A stretch of 64,000 nucleotides of DNA from Flavobacterium piscis (GTDB taxonomy: Bacteria; Bacteroidota; Bacteroidia; Flavobacteriales; Flavobacteriaceae), in the NCBI RefSeq assembly GCF_001686925.1, contig NZ_LVEN01000044.1, positions 124,001 to 188,000 on the forward strand, given 5' to 3'. The translations under genes and the position numbers were made by a program. Position 1 is the stretch's first letter; every line of letters starts with the position of its first letter. Positions 9,180-18,071 of this stretch are shown piece by piece. Under the pieces are notes generated by a model that was not told where the DNA came from, did not search any database, and saw nothing but the letters and a program-made list of their open reading frames with translations.

Positions 9180-11384
9180 TTGAAAACCAAACTTTTTGTT
9201 GTTACGCCGCCTTTTACCCAACTGAATACTCCGTATCCGGCGACAGCGTATATAAAAGGATTTTTAAATACAAAAAATATCGAATCGGTTCAGGCTGATT
9301 TGGGTATTGATGTGATTTTAGAATTGTTTTCGAAAAAAGGTTTGATTGATTTGTTTCAGGTTTCAGGTTTCAGGTTCCAAGTTTCAGGTTCTGAAACATC
9401 TGATAACTCTAAACGTATTTTTGCTTTACAGGATGAATACATCAAAACTATTGATGCTGTTATTCAGTTTCTACAGGGAAAAAATCCAACATTAGCCTTG
9501 CAAATTTGTCAGGAAGATTTTCTGCCGGAAGCTTCTCGTTTTGCACAATTAGAAGAACTCGATTGGGCATTTGGAACCATGGGAACTCAGGATAAAGCAA
9601 AACATTTAGCAACATTGTATCTTGAAGATATATCCGATTATATTGTTGAGTGCGTCGATGAAAATTTTGGATTTAGCCGATATGCTGAACGTTTGGGCCG
9701 AAGCGCTAATTCGTTTGATGAATTGTACGAGGCTTTACAGCAAGAACCAACTTATATCGACGTGATTTTAATTTCGATTTTAAAAGCGAAGATTGAAACG
9801 ATTCAGCCTACATTTTTCCTGATTTCTGTTCCCTTTCCGGGAAATTTATACAGCGCTTTCAGATGTGCACAATGGATCAAACAAAATCATCCCGAAATCA
9901 AAATTTCGATGGGAGGCGGTTTTCCTAATACCGAATTACGTTCACTTTCGGATGCACGTGTTTTTGAATTTTTCGATTTTATCACTTTAGATGATGGAGA
10001 AGTTCCAATAGAAGAATTAATTTTCAATTTAGAAAATCCAAATTCCAATTCTTATAAAAGAACTTTTTTATTAGAAGATGGAAAAGTAGTGTACAAAAAC
10101 AATTCTCTAAAACACGATTATAAACAATCCTACGTAGGAACGCCCGATTATTCTGATTTGCCTTTGGATAAATACATTTCGGTTATCGAAATTGTAAATC
10201 CAATGCACAGAATGTGGAGCGACGGACGCTGGAATAAACTCACCATGGCACACGGTTGTTATTGGGGAAAATGTACTTTTTGTGATATTTCTTTAGATTA
10301 CATCAAAGTATACGAACCGGTTGCAGCCAATTTATTGTGCGATCGAATGGAAGATATGATGCTGCAAACAGGGCAAAATGGATTTCATTTTGTCGATGAA
10401 GCTGCACCGCCTGCTTTGATGCGTGCTTTGGCGTTGGAAATTTTACGTCGAAAACTGGCTGTTACGTGGTGGACAAACATTCGATTTGAAAAAAGCTTTT
10501 CTAAAGATTTATGTTTGTTACTAAAAGCTTCTGGTTGTATAGCTGTTTCCGGAGGTTTAGAAGTAGCTTCAGATCGATTATTAAAATTAATTGACAAAGG
10601 CGTAACGGTGGAACAAGTTGCAAAAGTAACCCGAAATTTTACCGAAGCCGGAATAATGGTTCATGCGTATTTAATGTACGGATATCCAACACAAACCATT
10701 CAGGAAACCGTAGATAGTCTTGAAATGGTACGTCAGTTATTCGAAGCGGGAATTTTGCAATCCGGATTTTGGCATCAGTTTGCCATGACGGCTCATAGTC
10801 CGGTTGGATTATACCCCGAGAAATTTGGCGTAACAAAAAAGACCGAAGCCATTGGAACTTTTGCCAATAACGATATCGACTATACAGATTCTACAGGAAT
10901 CAATCATGATAAATTTAGTTTCGGATTAAAGAAATCGCTCTTTAATTTCATGCACGGAATCTGTTTTGACTACGAATTGCAGGATTGGTTTGATTTTAAA
11001 ATTCCGAAAACAAAAATAGATCCTGATTTTATTTTTAATGCACTTGAAGAAGGAAATGACTTCAATACAAAACCAAATGCAAAAGTAGTTTGGTTAGGAG
11101 GAAAGCCTTTTACAGAACATTTTACAAAATCTAAAAAAGGGAGATCCTGGGAAATGATGACTTTTACTTTTCATGATAAAAAGGAAAGTTTCAATATTCA
11201 GACCAATAAAGAAGAAGGAGAATGGCTGGTTGAGATTTTAACTAAAATCACAATCTCAAATGCTAAAAATTATACTTTTCAGGAAGTAAAAGCCGATTTT
11301 GAAATGAGTTTAGAAGATTTTGAATTGTTCTGGTATTCAAAACCTATTAATACTTTACGCGAATTTGGTTTACTGGTTTTATAA
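9180..11384 (+). CDS. B12-binding-type radical SAM protein
   Basis: A protein of about 734 residues, read from TTG at 9180 (MKTKLFVVTPPF). The frame has no ATG near its start and extends upstream only to another TTG inside the putative promoter. An N-terminal cobalamin-binding-like domain (KLFVVTPPF, then FFLISVPFPGNLYSAFR and IKISMGGGFPNTEL) precedes a radical SAM domain with the cluster motif HGCYWGKCTFCD, spaced C-x4-C-x2-C rather than the usual C-x3-C-x2-C, then FVDEAAPP and GGLEVASDRLLKLIDKGV. The substrate is unknown; members act as methylases or ring-forming enzymes. A short low-complexity insertion (FQVSGFRFQVSG) near residue 59 comes from a DNA microrepeat. It is convergent with the hydrolase gene downstream, 2 bases apart. 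Confidence 0.8.
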   Translation: MKTKLFVVTPPFTQLNTPYPATAYIKGFLNTKNIESVQADLGIDVILELFSKKGLIDLFQVSGFRFQVSGSETSDNSKRIFALQDEYIKTIDAVIQFLQGKNPTLALQICQEDFLPEASRFAQLEELDWAFGTMGTQDKAKHLATLYLEDISDYIVECVDENFGFSRYAERLGRSANSFDELYEALQQEPTYIDVILISILKAKIETIQPTFFLISVPFPGNLYSAFRCAQWIKQNHPEIKISMGGGFPNTELRSLSDARVFEFFDFITLDDGEVPIEELIFNLENPNSNSYKRTFLLEDGKVVYKNNSLKHDYKQSYVGTPDYSDLPLDKYISVIEIVNPMHRMWSDGRWNKLTMAHGCYWGKCTFCDISLDYIKVYEPVAANLLCDRMEDMMLQTGQNGFHFVDEAAPPALMRALALEILRRKLAVTWWTNIRFEKSFSKDLCLLLKASGCIAVSGGLEVASDRLLKLIDKGVTVEQVAKVTRNFTEAGIMVHAYLMYGYPTQTIQETVDSLEMVRQLFEAGILQSGFWHQFAMTAHSPVGLYPEKFGVTKKTEAIGTFANNDIDYTDSTGINHDKFSFGLKKSLFNFMHGICFDYELQDWFDFKIPKTKIDPDFIFNALEEGNDFNTKPNAKVVWLGGKPFTEHFTKSKKGRSWEMMTFTFHDKKESFNIQTNKEEGEWLVEILTKITISNAKNYTFQEVKADFEMSLEDFELFWYSKPINTLREFGLLVL

Positions 11385-11386
11385 CT

Positions 11387-12151
11387 TTAGTACGAAACAA
11401 TTTCGCCATCTTCCGGAATCGAAACTTTATTTAAAAGATCATTTTGCTCTAAGGCTAATCTTAATTCAGCTCTTTTTGTCGGGCAATGGTTTAAAGCTTC
11501 TAAATGATTTGCCAAAATATATTTAGGCGCCAAGGCGACAAATTTCAGGATATCATTCATTCTCATTAATAAAGGCTGACCAATATCTAATCTCGCTGTT
11601 CCGCAGGCTACGACGGCAATTTCTGGTTTAAACTCAATCAGTACTTTTTGTACATGTTCAGTAAAAATGGTATCTGAGCTTATGTAAATTGATTTTTCGT
11701 TAGGTAATTCGATATAAAAACCCATTACGTTTCCCATCAGTTTTGCAATAAATCCGTAACCGTGAATAGCCGGAATACCTATAATTTTACCTCCAAGAAA
11801 TTCCTGCGGTTCCCAATAATTTAAAGTTTGAAGAATGTTTAATCCTCTTGCACTCAAAGCATTTTCATCTTTTGCACTGCAAATTACCGGAATACTTTTT
11901 CGTCGAAGAAAAACTTCACCGGCTTTGTCAATATGATCAGGATGTAAATGTGTAATCAGGCAAATAGTAACCCTGCTTAAAATATCCCTGGTATTTTTGG
12001 GTAAAGCAACAAGCGGGTTTCTATGGGGTTTATAACGAAAAATCGTAAAAGGCGGAATCGTTTTTCTCTTTCCTAACATGGGATCAACCAATATAACATC
12101 GGTTTCAGTTTCAATAACTAAAGTGGCGTTACGTAAATGATGTAATTTCAT
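11387..12151 (-). CDS. Metallo-beta-lactamase-fold hydrolase
   Basis: A 254-residue UlaG-like metal-dependent hydrolase. The zinc ligand motif ITHLHPDHID is at about residues 66-75, preceded by LVDPMLG and followed by further expected elements (AIHGYG, YISSDTIFTEH, LANHLEALNHC). Members cleave phosphoesters or lactones, and this substrate is unknown. The N-terminus IKLHHLRNATLVIE-type strand pair is normal for the family. It stands alone, tail to tail with the radical SAM gene. Confidence 0.85.
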   Translation of the reverse strand: MKLHHLRNATLVIETETDVILVDPMLGKRKTIPPFTIFRYKPHRNPLVALPKNTRDILSRVTICLITHLHPDHIDKAGEVFLRRKSIPVICSAKDENALSARGLNILQTLNYWEPQEFLGGKIIGIPAIHGYGFIAKLMGNVMGFYIELPNEKSIYISSDTIFTEHVQKVLIEFKPEIAVVACGTARLDIGQPLLMRMNDILKFVALAPKYILANHLEALNHCPTKRAELRLALEQNDLLNKVSIPEDGEIVSY

Positions 12152-12247
12152 ATCTAGGAAAATTAGATATTAAAAATACGAAAGTTTTTTAAAATTAATT
12201 TTACAGTTTTTTCTATATTTTTAGCAGAATTGTTATTATTAAATTTT

Positions 12248-12553
12248 ATGCATTTAGAGGTTGGGTTTCATACATATTACATTTATATTATTACAAATAA
12301 AGCAAAATCTGTTTTCTACACAGGTGTTACAAATGATTTAAGAAGTAGATTACTTCAGCATAAAAATAATATTGTATCAAAAAACAAGACTTTTGCTTCA
12401 AAATATAATGTGGAGTTTTTACTCTATTATGAAAAATTTACTTGGATTCAAGAAGCGATTGCAAGAGAAAAAGAAATAAAAGGTTGGAGAAGAGAGAAAA
12501 AATTAGCTCTTATAAAAATAATTAATCCTGAATTAAAGTTTTTAGAATATTAA
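12248..12553 (+). CDS. GIY-YIG domain protein
   Basis: A 101-residue single-domain GIY-YIG protein of the UPF0213/YhbQ-like type. YYIYIITN and FYTGVTNDLRSRLLQHK supply the two name motifs with the following Arg, and EAIAREKEIKGWRREKK gives the Glu-containing helix. The ATG at 12248 is preferred to an upstream TTG at 12230 because it lies just before the conserved core. The gene is followed directly by a 75-bp tandem repeat array. Similar short GIY-YIG genes are often found near repeats or as stand-alone nucleases; the cellular role is unknown. Confidence 0.85.
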   Translation: MHLEVGFHTYYIYIITNKAKSVFYTGVTNDLRSRLLQHKNNIVSKNKTFASKYNVEFLLYYEKFTWIQEAIAREKEIKGWRREKKLALIKIINPELKFLEY

Positions 12554-12580
12554 ACTTTAATTACTCGTGCGGAATAGTAT

Positions 12581-13005
12581 CGTGGAGATTCCTCGTTCCT
12601 CGGAAGGACAAACTTTGTGGTTACTTTTTGTTGATAGGTTTTCGACACCAGTATGTCCTTCCGAGGAACGAGGAATCTCCACAAGAAACTCGACATAGTT
12701 TTGTTTTTCATAAAGTTGCCACAACGTTTGTCCTTCCGAGGAACGAGGAATCTCCGCAAGAAACTCGACATAGTTTTGTTTTGCACAAAGTTCTCACAAG
12801 CTTTGTCTTTCCGAGGAACGAGGAATCTCCACAAGAAACTCGACGTAGTTTTGTTTTTAACAAGTTGCCACAACGTTTGTCCTTCCGAGGAACGAGGAAT
12901 CTCCACAAGTAACTCTATACAGTTTTGCTATTCATTAGCTGAAATGAAAAATTACTGTTGGCGAAAATTATCGTGGAGATTCCTCCTCCGTCGGAAGGAC
13001 AAACA
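12581..13005. repeat. 75-bp tandem array flanked by inverted copies
   Basis: Four head-to-tail units begin at 12655, 12730, 12805 and 12879 (periods 75, 75 and 74). Each starts GTCCTTCCGAGGAACGAGGA and is most conserved in its first ~50 bases. Inverted partial copies (CGTGGAGATTCCTC...) lie at 12581-12614 and 12972-13005, so the array is bracketed by inverted repeats. It fills the 500-base gap between the GIY-YIG gene and the response regulator gene. Open frames through it reflect the repeat and are not genes. Confidence 0.9.
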
Positions 13006-13056
13006 GTGTGAAGAAAGGAGAATCTTTGAGGTTGTTATATGGAAAGAAACGAGCGC

Positions 13057-13740
13057 TTACACCGTAAACCTAAACCCAATTCCATGCAAATTTTCTATCG
13101 AAATACCTTCTTCATTCACTAAAATTTTACGCAGTCGCGAAATAAAAACATCCAGACTGCGTCCCATAAAATAATCATCAGTTCCCCAAAGCGAAGTTAG
13201 AATTTGTTCTCTTTTTAAAACCGAATTTTTATTGTCCAGAAATAATTTCAATAACTCGGCTTCACGTTGTGTCAGGCTGATTTTTTCACTTTCATTAAAT
13301 AAAATAAAATTGTTGGTGTCAAATTGATACTTTCCAATTTCGTATACCGATTTTTCTATTGAGATATTTTTCTGGGAACGCTTCAGAAATATTTCAATTT
13401 TTAGCAGCAATTCTTCAATGCTGAAAGGCTTTACCAAATAATCATCGGCGCCTAGACGCAAACCTTTAATACGGTCTTCTTTTAAGGTTTTGGCCGAAAG
13501 AAAAATAATCGGGATATTAGTATTTAATTTTCTGATTTCCGTTGCCAGTTCAAAACCATCCATTTTTGGCATCATGATATCAAAGATACAAATGTCAAAA
13601 TTTTCTTTATTAAAGGTTTCTAATCCCAATTGTCCGTCGCAACAATGAATAACTTCATAATTGTTTTGTTCCAAATTATCTTTGGTCAAAAAAGCTAATG
13701 TTTCATCGTCTTCGGTATAAAGTATTTTGAATTGTTTCAT
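13057..13740 (-). CDS. OmpR-family response regulator
   Basis: A 227-residue two-domain regulator. The receiver domain has acidic pocket EDD at 10-12, phospho-acceptor Asp near 54 in CIFDIMMPKMDG, Thr/Ser switch in FLSAKT and Lys in LVKPF. The C-terminal winged helix (ISLTQREAELLKLFL, SLDVFISRLRKIL, GIGFRFTV) binds DNA. Its start overlaps the stop of the upstream kinase gene by 4 bases (ATGA), so the two form an operon. Regulated genes are unknown; the divergent DUF1573 gene is the nearest candidate. Confidence 0.93.
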   Translation of the reverse strand: MKQFKILYTEDDETLAFLTKDNLEQNNYEVIHCCDGQLGLETFNKENFDICIFDIMMPKMDGFELATEIRKLNTNIPIIFLSAKTLKEDRIKGLRLGADDYLVKPFSIEELLLKIEIFLKRSQKNISIEKSVYEIGKYQFDTNNFILFNESEKISLTQREAELLKLFLDNKNSVLKREQILTSLWGTDDYFMGRSLDVFISRLRKILVNEEGISIENLHGIGFRFTV

Positions 13741-14999
13741 TTTTTATAAGGAATTGACAAAGTTATCGTAATACCGTTTGTTGGGTTGTTTTGTACTTTT
13801 ATTTTCCAGTTGTGCAAGTTGCAAATTTCTTTTACATAATACAAACCAAGTCCAAAACCATTCACTTCATTACTTTTTTCGTTTTGGGCACGGTAAAATT
13901 TATCAAATACAAACGACATATTTTTAGAAGAAATTCCAATTCCGTTATCACTAAAAGCTATTTTGATAACTGAATTTTCTGCGGAGATTTCAATCGTGAT
14001 TTCCGGTTTTTCATTACAGTATTTTATAGCATTATCCAGTAAATTATAAACCAAATTAGAGAAATGAAAAACATCAGTTTCTATTTGATATTCATTCGAC
14101 AATGTTTCGATTTTAATAGAAGCTTCAGGATATTTTAACTGAATATTTTCGATCGTTTCTTCGATAATAGGAACAATTAAAGCCGTTTCTTTTTTTAATT
14201 CCAAAGGAGCATAATCTGATTTGGCAACGTTTAAAATCTTTTCAATATGATTGTTCAGTTTATGACTCTGATTGATAATGATATTGGTGTAGGTGTGCAA
14301 TTTTTTATCGTCTTTGATAGGATTTTGTTCACTTAAATATTTTGATGCAATTAAAATAGAAGACAAAGGCGTTTTGAATTCATGCGTCATATTATTGATG
14401 AAATCCCGTTGCAGTTCAGAATATTTCTTTTGCTGCAAAAGCGTAAAAATCGAATACACGTAAATCAATAAAATCAAAATTAAAGCGATCGAAAGTATAA
14501 ACCAAAATCGCATCGAACTGAATAAGTAAGTCGTTTCGTTAGGAAAACGAATGGCAAAATAATATACTAAATTTTTATGCTTTGGAAAAGAAACTGTTTT
14601 TTTTGTTTTTTCTTTTTCAGCAAACGAAATGTATTTCCCGTAAACCATCTCATCACTTTGGCAATTGTACACCGCGTATTCAAAATCAGTTGTGATGTTC
14701 ATTTTTTTAAACTCTGATCTCAAATAAAATTCTAGAATATCCGGTTCAAAATCGTTCTGGATATTTACAATATAATAATCGTTTGAAATTTTCTGAACAG
14801 GATTCAGACAAGACGATTCATGATCTTTTCCTTCGTATAATTTGCGGGCAACTTCCAGCAAGGCTATGTTGGCTTTCTGGCTTAATTTCTTTTGTTCTAA
14901 AGTAAAAGCCTCTTTCGTCCAAAGCAACTGCGCCACCAATATGCTAATAATGGCGACAAGTCCCAGAAGGATAATACTATTGAGTTTATTTATTTTCAA
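13737..14999 (-). CDS. Sensor histidine kinase
   Basis: A 420-residue membrane kinase: helix 1 at about 8-27, a periplasmic sensor loop of about 135 residues, helix 2 at about 164-188, then HisKA with NNMTHEFKTPLSS (phospho-acceptor His near 206) and an HATPase domain (N box LLDNAIKYC, DNGIGI, GFGLGLYYVKEI). The periplasmic loop contains two Cys (about 64 and 113) that could form a disulfide. It works with the overlapping response regulator gene downstream. The stimulus is unknown. Confidence 0.93.
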   Translation of the reverse strand: MKINKLNSIILLGLVAIISILVAQLLWTKEAFTLEQKKLSQKANIALLEVARKLYEGKDHESSCLNPVQKISNDYYIVNIQNDFEPDILEFYLRSEFKKMNITTDFEYAVYNCQSDEMVYGKYISFAEKEKTKKTVSFPKHKNLVYYFAIRFPNETTYLFSSMRFWFILSIALILILLIYVYSIFTLLQQKKYSELQRDFINNMTHEFKTPLSSILIASKYLSEQNPIKDDKKLHTYTNIIINQSHKLNNHIEKILNVAKSDYAPLELKKETALIVPIIEETIENIQLKYPEASIKIETLSNEYQIETDVFHFSNLVYNLLDNAIKYCNEKPEITIEISAENSVIKIAFSDNGIGISSKNMSFVFDKFYRAQNEKSNEVNGFGLGLYYVKEICNLHNWKIKVQNNPTNGITITLSIPYKK

Positions 15000-15028
15000 G
15001 AAATCGGTATTTAGAGTGTAATATTAAT

Positions 15029-15059
15029 CAAATTTAGGCTTAAAAACACCGATTAACAA
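15029..15059 (-). promoter_or_regulatory. Promoter of the kinase-regulator operon
   Basis: On the minus strand TTG (15059-15057) is followed after 20 bases by TAAATTTG (15036-15029), a full match to the flavobacterial TTG-N17-23-TAnnTTTG promoter, 30 bases before the kinase start. Confidence 0.7.
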
Positions 15060-15111
15060 GTCATTAACAAAGATTTGAAAGCGGTTAACAGCGATTTGGT
15101 TTTGTCTGAAA

Positions 15112-15119
15112 TATCTTTG
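15112..15119 (+). promoter_or_regulatory. -7 box of the DUF1573 gene
   Basis: TATCTTTG matches TAnnTTTG and leaves a leader of about 35 bases before the ATG. No TTG at a standard distance. Confidence 0.5.
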
Positions 15120-15160
15120 TAAAACGAAAATAGAACTATAAACCATTAAATTATATAACT

Positions 15161-15577
15161 ATGAAAATGATTAAAATTTCGATGTTAGCTTTAGCTTTAA
15201 GCTTAATGTCTTTTTCGGCAATTGCACCAATACAGTCTTTGACATCTGAAACAAAAGTTGAAGCAGCAACAGCTTCTACAATTGTATGGAAAGCAGAAAC
15301 TATTGATGTAGGTCAAATTCCGCAAGGAACGCCAAAAGCAATTGTTTACGAATTTAAAAATACAGGAAAAACTGCCGTTGTAATTACAAACGTTCAGGGA
15401 TCTTGTGGTTGTACTGCAACAGATTATACAAAAGAGCCTATTTTACCTGGAAAATCAGCTAAAGTAACAGCAACTTATAATGCAGCAAACAAAGGTGGGT
15501 TTACAAAAACAGTTACTGTAACAACAAGTGCGGAGACAACTCCAAAAGTACTTACTTTAAAAGGTACAGTAATCTAA
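15161..15577 (+). CDS. DUF1573 secreted protein
   Basis: A 138-residue exported protein. A signal peptide (MKMIKISMLALALSLMSFSAIA) is followed by one Ig-like DUF1573 domain with the diagnostic YEFKNTGKTAVVI and GSCGCTATDY segments and a closing KVLTLKGTVI strand. Paired Cys in SCGC is typical. DUF1573 proteins are abundant in Bacteroidetes and their function is not established. It is transcribed divergently from the two-component operon and ends with its own hairpin terminator, so it is probably a single-gene unit. Confidence 0.88.
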   Translation: MKMIKISMLALALSLMSFSAIAPIQSLTSETKVEAATASTIVWKAETIDVGQIPQGTPKAIVYEFKNTGKTAVVITNVQGSCGCTATDYTKEPILPGKSAKVTATYNAANKGGFTKTVTVTTSAETTPKVLTLKGTVI

Positions 15578-15604
15578 AAATAAAGGTTGGTTATAAAGCA
15601 GAAG

Positions 15605-15638
15605 CTCCGGATATGTAATGTATTCGGAGTTTTTTTTT
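15605..15638 (+). terminator. Terminator of the DUF1573 gene
   Basis: A 9-bp stem CTCCGGATA / TATTCGGAG with one G-U pair and a 7-base loop, followed by nine T. Confidence 0.8.
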
Positions 15639-15739
15639 GTTTTTTATAAAGTAAAAATAAGAATTTTAAAGCAGTATTAATTTTTTTGGAAACGCTTTGA
15701 TTTCGCCAAAACTTTTCTATTTTTATTAAAAAAAATATT

Positions 15740-17317
15740 ATGAAAATTTTGTATCCGCTTGTTGCTGTAGTACTTCTTATTAGTGCTGTTTCCTGTAATA
15801 AAAAAGCAGACAAGAACACAGAAGAATCAAAGACTTCAGAAAAAGTGGTTCCTGAACTTAAAATTACAATTGACAGTTCCGGCATTTCCACATTTTATCA
15901 GGCGTATCCTAAATTGATTAAATTTCAGAGCGAGGTTCAGGCTTTGTACAAGAAAAATAAATCTACCCAGTTATGGCTGGATAATAAAGGTGTCGTAGAA
16001 TATGCAAATACCTTATTTAATAAATACAAAGGATTAGATCAGGAAGGTTTAAAAGCTAATTTTCCTTATAATGAAAAGATCAATCCTATTTTTGAACATA
16101 CAGCCGATAACAAATTATCAAAAGCAGATACCGATTTGATGATTACCAATTTATATTTTTATTATGTACAGAAAGTTTCCGGCGTAGACGAAAAAACAAC
16201 CCGCTCATTAGAATGGCTTTTACCTCGAAAAAAAGTAAATTATCAGGTTTTTTCAGATTCGATTTATAAAAAAGCGACGATTAGCGACGACAAGAAAAGC
16301 AAAATGTTCAGTCAATATTATAAGCTTCGCGATGCGCTTCATCGATATAGAGAGATTGAGAAAAAAGGTGGATGGAAAACTATCGAAACCGAAGAAGGTG
16401 TTAAAAGTCTGAAACTGGGAGATTCTGTTGCAACAATTGGACAAATCAGAGAAAGACTTTATATAACCGGAGATCTTAAAGAAAACAGCAAAAGTAATAT
16501 TTGTGATTCGACTTTGATAAAAGGAATCAGAAGCTACGAATTGCACCACGGATTAACACCAAAAAATACCATTTTACCGGAACATATTGCGGAGCTCAAC
16601 ATTCCTGTTTCAGACAGAATTAAAACCATTATTGCCAATATGGAGCGTTGTAGATGGATTGATCCTGAACTCGAAAAAGGGAAAGAATACATCGAAGTTA
16701 ATATTCCAGAGTTTAGATTGTATTTAATTCGCAATCATGAAATTGCATTTGTATCGCCTGTGGTAGTAGGAAGAGCAATGACCAAAACCGTAGTTTTTAG
16801 CGGAATGATGAATAATATTGTTTTTAGTCCGTATTGGAATGTGCCAACAAGTATCATTAAAAGCGAAATAAAACCAGGAATGGCCAGAAATAAGAATTAT
16901 TTAGCACAGAAAAATCTGGAGTGGAATAATGGAGCAGTTCGTCAGTTGCCAGGAAAAAACAATTCGCTTGGTTTAGTGAAATTTTTATTCCCCAATTCAA
17001 ATAATATTTATTTGCACGATACGCCTTCCAAAAGTTTGTTCGAAAGAGAAAGCAGGGCTTTTAGTCACGGGTGCGTTAGGGTAGGAAAACCAAGAGAACT
17101 AGCCATCGAAATTTTAAAACAAGATCCAAGCTGGACTACGGAACGTATCGATAAAGCCATGCATGCCGGTAAAGAAAACTGGGTAAGTCTAAAAAAGAAA
17201 ATTCCGGTTTACATAGGTTATTTTACCGCCTGGGTAGATCGTGATGGCAATTTGAACTTTTATAAAGATGTTTATAAAAGAGATGAAAGTCTGATAAAAT
17301 TACTTACCGAAGAATAA
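15740..17317 (+). CDS. L,D-transpeptidase lipoprotein (YcbB-like)
   Basis: A 525-residue enzyme that forms or edits peptidoglycan cross-links in the periplasm. It has a lipoprotein signal with lipobox ending SAVSC (Cys 19), an N-terminal scaffold domain, a peptidoglycan-binding-like stretch (LKLGDSVATIGQIRERL, about 224-242) and a C-terminal YkuD domain (EYIEVNIPEFRLYLI...) with the catalytic signature FSHGCVRVGKP, His 443 and Cys 445. Domain order and length match the large YcbB type. Residues after the lipid Cys (NKKAD) do not resemble the surface export signal, so a periplasmic location is inferred. Confidence 0.93.
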   Translation: MKILYPLVAVVLLISAVSCNKKADKNTEESKTSEKVVPELKITIDSSGISTFYQAYPKLIKFQSEVQALYKKNKSTQLWLDNKGVVEYANTLFNKYKGLDQEGLKANFPYNEKINPIFEHTADNKLSKADTDLMITNLYFYYVQKVSGVDEKTTRSLEWLLPRKKVNYQVFSDSIYKKATISDDKKSKMFSQYYKLRDALHRYREIEKKGGWKTIETEEGVKSLKLGDSVATIGQIRERLYITGDLKENSKSNICDSTLIKGIRSYELHHGLTPKNTILPEHIAELNIPVSDRIKTIIANMERCRWIDPELEKGKEYIEVNIPEFRLYLIRNHEIAFVSPVVVGRAMTKTVVFSGMMNNIVFSPYWNVPTSIIKSEIKPGMARNKNYLAQKNLEWNNGAVRQLPGKNNSLGLVKFLFPNSNNIYLHDTPSKSLFERESRAFSHGCVRVGKPRELAIEILKQDPSWTTERIDKAMHAGKENWVSLKKKIPVYIGYFTAWVDRDGNLNFYKDVYKRDESLIKLLTEE

Positions 17318-17334
17318 AAGCTAAGAGAGATTTC

Positions 17335-17417
17335 GCCACGAATTGCACAAATTTTCACAAATTTTTTATTTACAATGCTAAAAAAATTAATTCGCGAAAA
17401 TTCGTGTAATTCGTGGC
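17335..17417. repeat. GCCACGAATT-family palindromic repeat
   Basis: GCCACGAATTGCAC...AAATTTT on the left pairs with AAAATTCGTGTAATTCGTGG on the right, about 19 of 21 positions. It separates the convergent transpeptidase and NlpC genes and may also slow transcription, but has no clear T tract. Confidence 0.75.
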
Positions 17418-17427
17418 AAAAAAAACT

Positions 17428-17937
17428 TTATTTCGGTAATACATCAACACACTTATAATAACGTTTGCTGTAATGATCAGAATCTAAATCACTAATCGTT
17501 ACGCTGCCGGCTTTTCCGGATGAGGCGTGTATAAATTTAGAACTCATACCGTTGGCTTCGCAAATAATACCCACATGCCCAACAATTGTTCTGTTTTTAT
17601 AGCCATAAAAAACCAGAACATCTCCCACTTTAAAATCTTCAGGCTTTTTTGAAACTCCTAAATTTTTATATCCGCTGGAACTTCTGGGTACGCTAACATC
17701 AAAATGTTTGAAAACATAATTGACAAAGCCTGAACAATCAAAACCTTTTTTGGGATCATTTCCTGCATACAAATAATGTATTCCTAAATATTGTTTCGCA
17801 TAAGTAATAATAGAATCACGATCTATTGCAGTCCGTATTTTTTCGGTTGGATAACTAACGGACTTTTTTTCTTTTGGTAAAGTAAAAGAAGAACATAGAA
17901 TCATAGATGCAAATGCGATATATAGGGTTAATTTCAT
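17428..17937 (-). CDS. NlpC/P60 family cell-wall peptidase
   Basis: A 169-residue secreted cysteine peptidase. A signal peptide ends about residue 18. The catalytic elements are the Cys in GFDCSGFVNYVF (Cys 68), His in VGHVGIIC (His 121) and the third polar residue in FIHASS (His 137). Members cut the D-Glu-DAP type peptide bond of peptidoglycan. A single NlpC domain with no added SH3 or LysM module is present. It is convergent with the L,D-transpeptidase gene, both acting on the wall. Confidence 0.92.
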   Translation of the reverse strand: MKLTLYIAFASMILCSSFTLPKEKKSVSYPTEKIRTAIDRDSIITYAKQYLGIHYLYAGNDPKKGFDCSGFVNYVFKHFDVSVPRSSSGYKNLGVSKKPEDFKVGDVLVFYGYKNRTIVGHVGIICEANGMSSKFIHASSGKAGSVTISDLDSDHYSKRYYKCVDVLPK

Positions 17938-18071
17938 TTTTAAGTATAATTATAAGATTTTATTTATGAATGTATAACGTTGCTTTTGAATATTAAAACA
18001 ATGTTATACAAATAAGGAATTGTTGAATAACAAGAACGGAAGATACATCTTTTTATTTTGGTGTTTTTTTA

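Noticed and set aside
12230..12247. TTG start of the GIY-YIG gene
   Set aside because: An in-frame ATG at 12248 lies just before the conserved core; the added residues LLLNF have no support.
12655..12929. CRISPR array
   Set aside because: The period is constant, but similarity extends through most of each unit, there are no unique spacers, and no cas genes are present.
12550..13174. Several overlapping open frames on both strands (RGTRNLHKKLD-type repeats)
   Set aside because: They arise from translation of the 75-bp tandem repeat in several frames. Residues repeat with the DNA unit and no frame has an independent coding signature.
15574..15891. 105-residue minus-strand open frame
   Set aside because: It overlaps the DUF1573 terminator and the signal peptide region of the L,D-transpeptidase gene, with no family likeness.
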